24,555 nucleotides of DNA from CAZFPA01 sp964520975 (lineage in GTDB: Bacteria > Bacillota > Negativicutes > Selenomonadales > Selenomonadaceae): positions 1 to 24,555 of the forward strand of contig CAZFPA010000028.1 in the NCBI GenBank assembly GCA_964520975.1, in the 5' to 3' direction. The notes below the pieces were generated by a model that did not search any database, had not been told where the DNA came from, and saw only the letters and a list, made by a program, of their open reading frames with translations. Position numbers and translations under genes: made by a program. This document shows positions 22,111 to 24,555 of this stretch, piece by piece (the stretch's first letter is position 1; each line of letters begins with the position of its first letter).

Positions 22111-24318
22111 ATGGCAGCATATCTTGCACATCGGATAGAAGAAACCGGAGCTGAGCAGACGATGCTCGATCATTTGAATGGAACAGCCAGTTTAGCCGGT
22201 GCTTTTGGAGCCGCCTTTGGTGTTCAGGAACAGGCCCATCTCATTGGACAATATCATGATATCGGAAAATATAGCAGGGATTTTCAGGGATATTTAGCCT
22301 CCGGAGGCCGACGGGCCAGAGTGGATCATTCAACGGCGGGGATGCAGGCTTTTTGGGGCCAGCATAATATCCCGGCTGCATTCTGTGTGGGGGGGCACCA
22401 TGCTGGCTTGCCAAATCTGGGGAGGCCTGCCGATGGAGAGAGTGGCAATACGTTTTATGCAAAAAAGAATCGGAAAAATATTCCGGACTATCAGGCGTAT
22501 ATGCTGGAAAACCCACGAGTACCCGTGGCGGATATATCATGGATTGAAAAAAGTCTGCTAACTGCAGAAGAAAAAGGATTTGCCTGGATGTTCTATATCC
22601 GTATGTTATATTCTTGTCTGGTGGATGCGGATTATCTGGATACGGAAAAATTCATGCAGAGCGGGCAGGTGGAACGGGGTGGATTTGCTACAATGCCTGT
22701 CTTGAAAAAACGATTTGATTCTTATATAAATAAGTTTTCTAATCCCCAAAATAAAATAAATGAAAAACGATGGAAGCTTTTGCAGCAGTGCCTGCGAGCT
22801 GGCGATAATTCATCGACTGCTTTGCAGAACTTGACGATTCCTACCGGCGGTGGAAAGACTATTGCCTCTTTGGGATTTGCACTGCATGCGGCGGTGAAGA
22901 ATGATAAGGTACGCATTATTTATGTCATTCCTTATACCAGTATCATAGAGCAGACAGCGGAAGTCTTTCGGGGGATTGTGGGAAAGGAAAATGTACTCGA
23001 ACATCATATGAATGTTGATTATGAGGTACCTGAGGGCGAAGAACGGCCAGATCTTTTACGTAAGCGGTTAGCTACTGAAAATTGGGATGCACCGATTATT
23101 GTGACTACGAATGTGCAGTTTTTTGAATCGCTGTTCGCAAATCGCAGTTCAAAATGTCGTAAGCTGCATAATATTGTAAATAGTATATTGATTTTTGATG
23201 AAGCGCAGATGCTGCCGATTCCTTTCTTGCGTCCCTGTACACAAGCTATTTGGGAATTGACGGCACATTATGGTTGTAAGGCTGTACTATGTACGGCAAC
23301 GCAGCCATCATTGGATTCTTATTTTCATGCGGAACATTTGAGTGAAATATGCCCGGATTTGGAAGAAAATTATGATTTTTTCCGTAGGACCACCCTTATA
23401 CCACCGCAGGCACCATTGGAAATAGAGGAGCTGGCCGATTGCCTGTCAGAGGAGGAACAGGTCCTTTGCATTGTAAATACAAAGAAACATGCTAACGCTC
23501 TTTTTAAAGCTCTTAAAGAACGTTGTGGCAGTGGGGTGTATTATCTTTCAACAAATCTTTGCGCAGTCGACCGGTCGCGTATTTTAGCGAAGGTCCGGAA
23601 GATTGTGCAGGAGCATAAAAATACAGTAAAAAAGCGTCCCTGTCGTTTAATTGCTACCAGCCTGGTAGAGGCAGGGGTGGATTTAGATTTTCCTACGGTT
23701 TATCGTGAGCTCGCGGGATTGGATAGCGTTTTGCAGGCTGCCGGACGATGCAATCGAGAGGGGATAAATCCGAGGGAAGAAAGTTTTGTTCACATTTTTA
23801 TTTTGGCAGATACCTATAAAAGTCGGCAAATGCAGCTGGAACGTCAGATTATGGATGAATTGCTTGGGAACGAAGAGTTCTGCACACATTTAGAGCAGCC
23901 AAAGACTATACGGCAGTATTTTGCAAAATTGCATCAATATAAGACCGATGCCTTTTTAGATTTTAAAGATATTATGGGAATGAGTGAAGATGGAACGCTT
24001 CCTTTTGCTGATATCGCGGAAGCTTTTAGGCTCATTGATACGCCGCAGACACCAATTTATATTCCCAAGGCGGAAAATGAAGATCTGACTAAACGGCTGA
24101 AAGCTGGCGAGCGCAGTCGCAGCCTTTTACGGGAAGCCAGCAAATATATGGTAAATGTTTACAGCGGAACAGCCCAATCGCCTTATGAACGCCTGTTAGC
24201 TGCGAGGAAGACTGAACGGATTGATGAGATGCTGACGATTTTGACAGATCTTTCGCTGTATGATGAAGAAGCGGGATTAATGCAGAATATAGAAGAGGGA
24301 CAGGGGATAATGTTCTAA
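22111..24318 (+). CDS. cas3: CRISPR-associated helicase/nuclease Cas3, type I-C
   Basis: A 735-aa interference enzyme that is recruited by target-bound Cascade and degrades DNA. The N-terminal HD nuclease (about 1-190) shows His21, the pair His49-Asp50 in GQYHDIGKYS, and VDHSTAG. The superfamily-2 helicase follows with Walker A TIPTGGGKTIAS, motif II ILIFDEAQMLP (DEAQ rather than DEAH), motif III LCTATQPS and motif VI VLQAAGRCNREG. Length and the Cas5c-type gene next to it point to type I-C. ATG 22111 has GAGGAGG at 22096-22102. Codon use is AT-richer than the upstream genes, suggesting transfer. The gene is intact. Confidence 0.95.
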   Translation: MAAYLAHRIEETGAEQTMLDHLNGTASLAGAFGAAFGVQEQAHLIGQYHDIGKYSRDFQGYLASGGRRARVDHSTAGMQAFWGQHNIPAAFCVGGHHAGLPNLGRPADGESGNTFYAKKNRKNIPDYQAYMLENPRVPVADISWIEKSLLTAEEKGFAWMFYIRMLYSCLVDADYLDTEKFMQSGQVERGGFATMPVLKKRFDSYINKFSNPQNKINEKRWKLLQQCLRAGDNSSTALQNLTIPTGGGKTIASLGFALHAAVKNDKVRIIYVIPYTSIIEQTAEVFRGIVGKENVLEHHMNVDYEVPEGEERPDLLRKRLATENWDAPIIVTTNVQFFESLFANRSSKCRKLHNIVNSILIFDEAQMLPIPFLRPCTQAIWELTAHYGCKAVLCTATQPSLDSYFHAEHLSEICPDLEENYDFFRRTTLIPPQAPLEIEELADCLSEEEQVLCIVNTKKHANALFKALKERCGSGVYYLSTNLCAVDRSRILAKVRKIVQEHKNTVKKRPCRLIATSLVEAGVDLDFPTVYRELAGLDSVLQAAGRCNREGINPREESFVHIFILADTYKSRQMQLERQIMDELLGNEEFCTHLEQPKTIRQYFAKLHQYKTDAFLDFKDIMGMSEDGTLPFADIAEAFRLIDTPQTPIYIPKAENEDLTKRLKAGERSRSLLREASKYMVNVYSGTAQSPYERLLAARKTERIDEMLTILTDLSLYDEEAGLMQNIEEGQGIMF

Positions 24319-24323
24319 AGAGC

Positions 24324-24350
24324 AAGAGCAGGGCATTATGCCCTGCTCTT
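24324..24350. terminator. hairpin between cas3 and cas5, probable end of the crRNA-like RNA
   Basis: AAGAGCAGGGCA (24324-24335) pairs with TGCCCTGCTCTT (24339-24350), a 12-bp stem with a TTA core. On the + strand no T-run follows, so it is a poor terminator for cas3. On the minus strand it is followed by GCTCTTT, a weak T-rich tail, which fits better with ending the minus-strand RNA. Confidence 0.5.
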
Positions 24351-24357
24351 AACTCGT

Positions 24358-24373
24358 TAACGTAAACTTAAAT
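24358..24373 (-). repeat. spacer-like segment, copy 1 of a 16-bp direct repeat
   Basis: TAACGTAAACTTAAAT (+ strand) recurs at 24472-24487 with one change (G to A). Read on the minus strand it follows the degenerate CRISPR repeat without a gap, in exactly the position of a spacer's PAM-proximal seed end. Confidence 0.8.
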
Positions 24374-24400
24374 ATTTCAACCCACATTCATAGGAATGAC
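24374..24400 (-). repeat. solitary diverged type I-C CRISPR repeat
   Basis: On the minus strand this 27-nt element begins GTC, forms a stem CATTC/GAATG around CTAT, and ends GTGGGTTGAAAT. Type I-C repeats (usually 32 nt) begin GTC, contain a central hairpin and end GTGGATTGAAAT, so the 3' handle matches 11 of 12. The missing 5 nt come from the stem-loop. There is only one copy, so it is not an array. Confidence 0.75.
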
Positions 24401-24406
24401 AAGTTT

Positions 24407-24435
24407 ATATTATCAGAAAAGGACACTCTTGACAA
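24407..24435 (-). promoter_or_regulatory. promoter of the crRNA-like RNA
   Basis: On the minus strand TTGTCA (24435-24430) and TAATAT (24412-24407) are 17 bp apart, with a TG extension before the -10 (TGATAATAT). The predicted start, about 7 nt on, falls at 24400, the first base of the CRISPR-repeat-like element. Confidence 0.65.
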
Positions 24436-24457
24436 ATAAAGCAGTATAGAGTATCTT
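24429..24457 (+). promoter_or_regulatory. promoter of the cas5 operon
   Basis: TTGACA (24429-24434) and TATCTT (24452-24457) are 17 bp apart. The -35 overlaps the -35 of the minus-strand promoter by five bases. The start should be near 24464, giving a leader of about 48 nt. Confidence 0.6.
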
Positions 24458-24490
24458 ATTCATATAAATACTAACATAAACTTAAATGAA
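24456..24490. promoter_or_regulatory. protospacer-like target of the crRNA-like RNA in the cas5 promoter
   Basis: On the minus strand TTC (24490-24488) is followed by ATTTAAGTTTATGTTA (24487-24472), matching the guide at positions 1-11 and 13-16; position 12 differs and similarity is lost after position 16. TTC is the known type I-C PAM. A full-length effector footprint of about 32 nt from the PAM would reach 24456 and so cover the cas5 start site and touch the -10. Confidence 0.7.
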
Positions 24491-24511
24491 ATTTTATTTG
24501 GAGGTGATGTA

Positions 24512-24555
24512 ATGAGCTTTGGCGTTAAGGTTGAGGTTTGGGGCGATTATGCTTT
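24512..24555 (+). CDS. cas5c: Cas5c (type I-C Cascade subunit and crRNA-processing nuclease), 5' end only
   Basis: Only the first 14 codons are in the window: MSFGVKVEVWGDYA, the typical Cas5c/Cas5d opening with the WGDYA motif. In type I-C this protein cuts the pre-crRNA and caps the 5' handle in Cascade. The ribosome site GGAGGTGAT (24500-24508) is fully complementary to the 16S 3' end. It is separated from cas3 by 193 bp that carry its own promoter and the crRNA-like element. The remaining Cascade genes should follow beyond the edge. Confidence 0.85.
   Translation, partial: MSFGVKVEVWGDYA

Larger units (their letters stand above)
24317..24400 (-). ncRNA. crRNA-like regulatory RNA (CreR/CreA type), proposed
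   Basis: On the minus strand a start near 24400 would give an RNA of about 80 nt. It begins with a diverged type I-C repeat (24400-24374), continues directly into a spacer-like stretch ATTTAAGTTTACGTTA (24373-24358) and ends around a 12-bp hairpin (24350-24324) followed by GCTCTTT. The spacer-like part matches the cas5 promoter region beside a TTC PAM. Such solitary guides in cas loci are known to redirect the effector to repress cas genes. The assignment here is by pattern only; the repeat is degenerate and the target match is partial, as in known cases. Confidence 0.7.

Noticed and set aside
24351..24511. A CRISPR array in the cas3-cas5 gap
   Set aside because: Only one degenerate repeat is present; there is no second copy at spacer distance.
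24486..24512. Eight-codon mini-ORF (MKFYLEVM) overlapping the cas5 start, as a possible CreT-like toxin or leader peptide
   Set aside because: It has no ribosome site and no rare-codon or structural signature of known CreT elements; probably chance.
1..24555. tRNA, rRNA, insertion sequence or phage genes
   Set aside because: None recognised on either strand; no transposase, integrase or tRNA-like cloverleaf was seen.

Overview
The window looks like a chromosomal segment of an anaerobic, flagellated Negativicutes bacterium, most like Selenomonas and its relatives. The basis is the gene mix: motAB, Na+-pump decarboxylase membrane subunits, anaerobic cobalt chelatase CbiK, a cobalamin riboswitch, a cdaA-cdaR-glmM cluster and a feoAB system with a Cys-rich partner. 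The genus is inferred, not proven. Nearly all genes lie on the + strand; only a lysR gene at the left edge is on the minus strand.

Layout. 1-115: tail of an unknown gene and a shared bidirectional terminator. 116-1003: LysR regulator (minus). 1319-2869: flagellar stator genes motA-motB. 2933-4869: acpS and a bifunctional NAD(P)H-hydrate repair enzyme. 5124-6194: branched-chain aminotransferase behind a promoter with a perfect 14-bp palindrome. 6411-12020: cdaA (c-di-AMP synthase), cdaR, a FAD oxidoreductase, glmM and cbiK, closely packed. 12154-13992: two small OadG/MmdD-like subunits and the beta subunit of a Na+-translocating decarboxylase, without a carboxyltransferase. 14034-17864: a cobalamin riboswitch with its terminator, then cbiL and a BtuF/BtuC/BtuD-type ABC importer. 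17937-20352: feoA, feoB and a 50-aa Cys-rich membrane protein behind a promoter with two Fur-like boxes. 20369-21993: a secreted alpha/beta hydrolase and a MarR regulator, with a very large inverted repeat in the promoter. 22111-24555: cas3 and the first codons of cas5c of a type I-C CRISPR-Cas system.

The most striking feature is the 193-bp cas3-cas5 gap. On the minus strand it holds a solitary, diverged type I-C CRISPR repeat (24374-24400) preceded by a good promoter. Directly after it comes a spacer-like sequence whose first 16 nt recur (15/16) at 24472-24487, in the cas5 promoter/leader. That second copy is flanked by an exact TTC, the type I-C PAM. The single mismatch is at position 12, one of the every-sixth positions that type I effectors tolerate. 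This is the architecture of a crRNA-like regulatory RNA (CreR/CreA type) that would direct Cascade to repress its own operon. The RNA's promoter and the cas5 promoter overlap at their -35 elements.

Other regulatory structure: tandem MarR boxes 21 bp apart around the esterase promoter, a double Fur site at feoA, and a riboswitch that controls cobalamin synthesis and uptake genes while cbiK sits outside its reach in the glmM operon. All calls come from reading the sequence; no database search was run.
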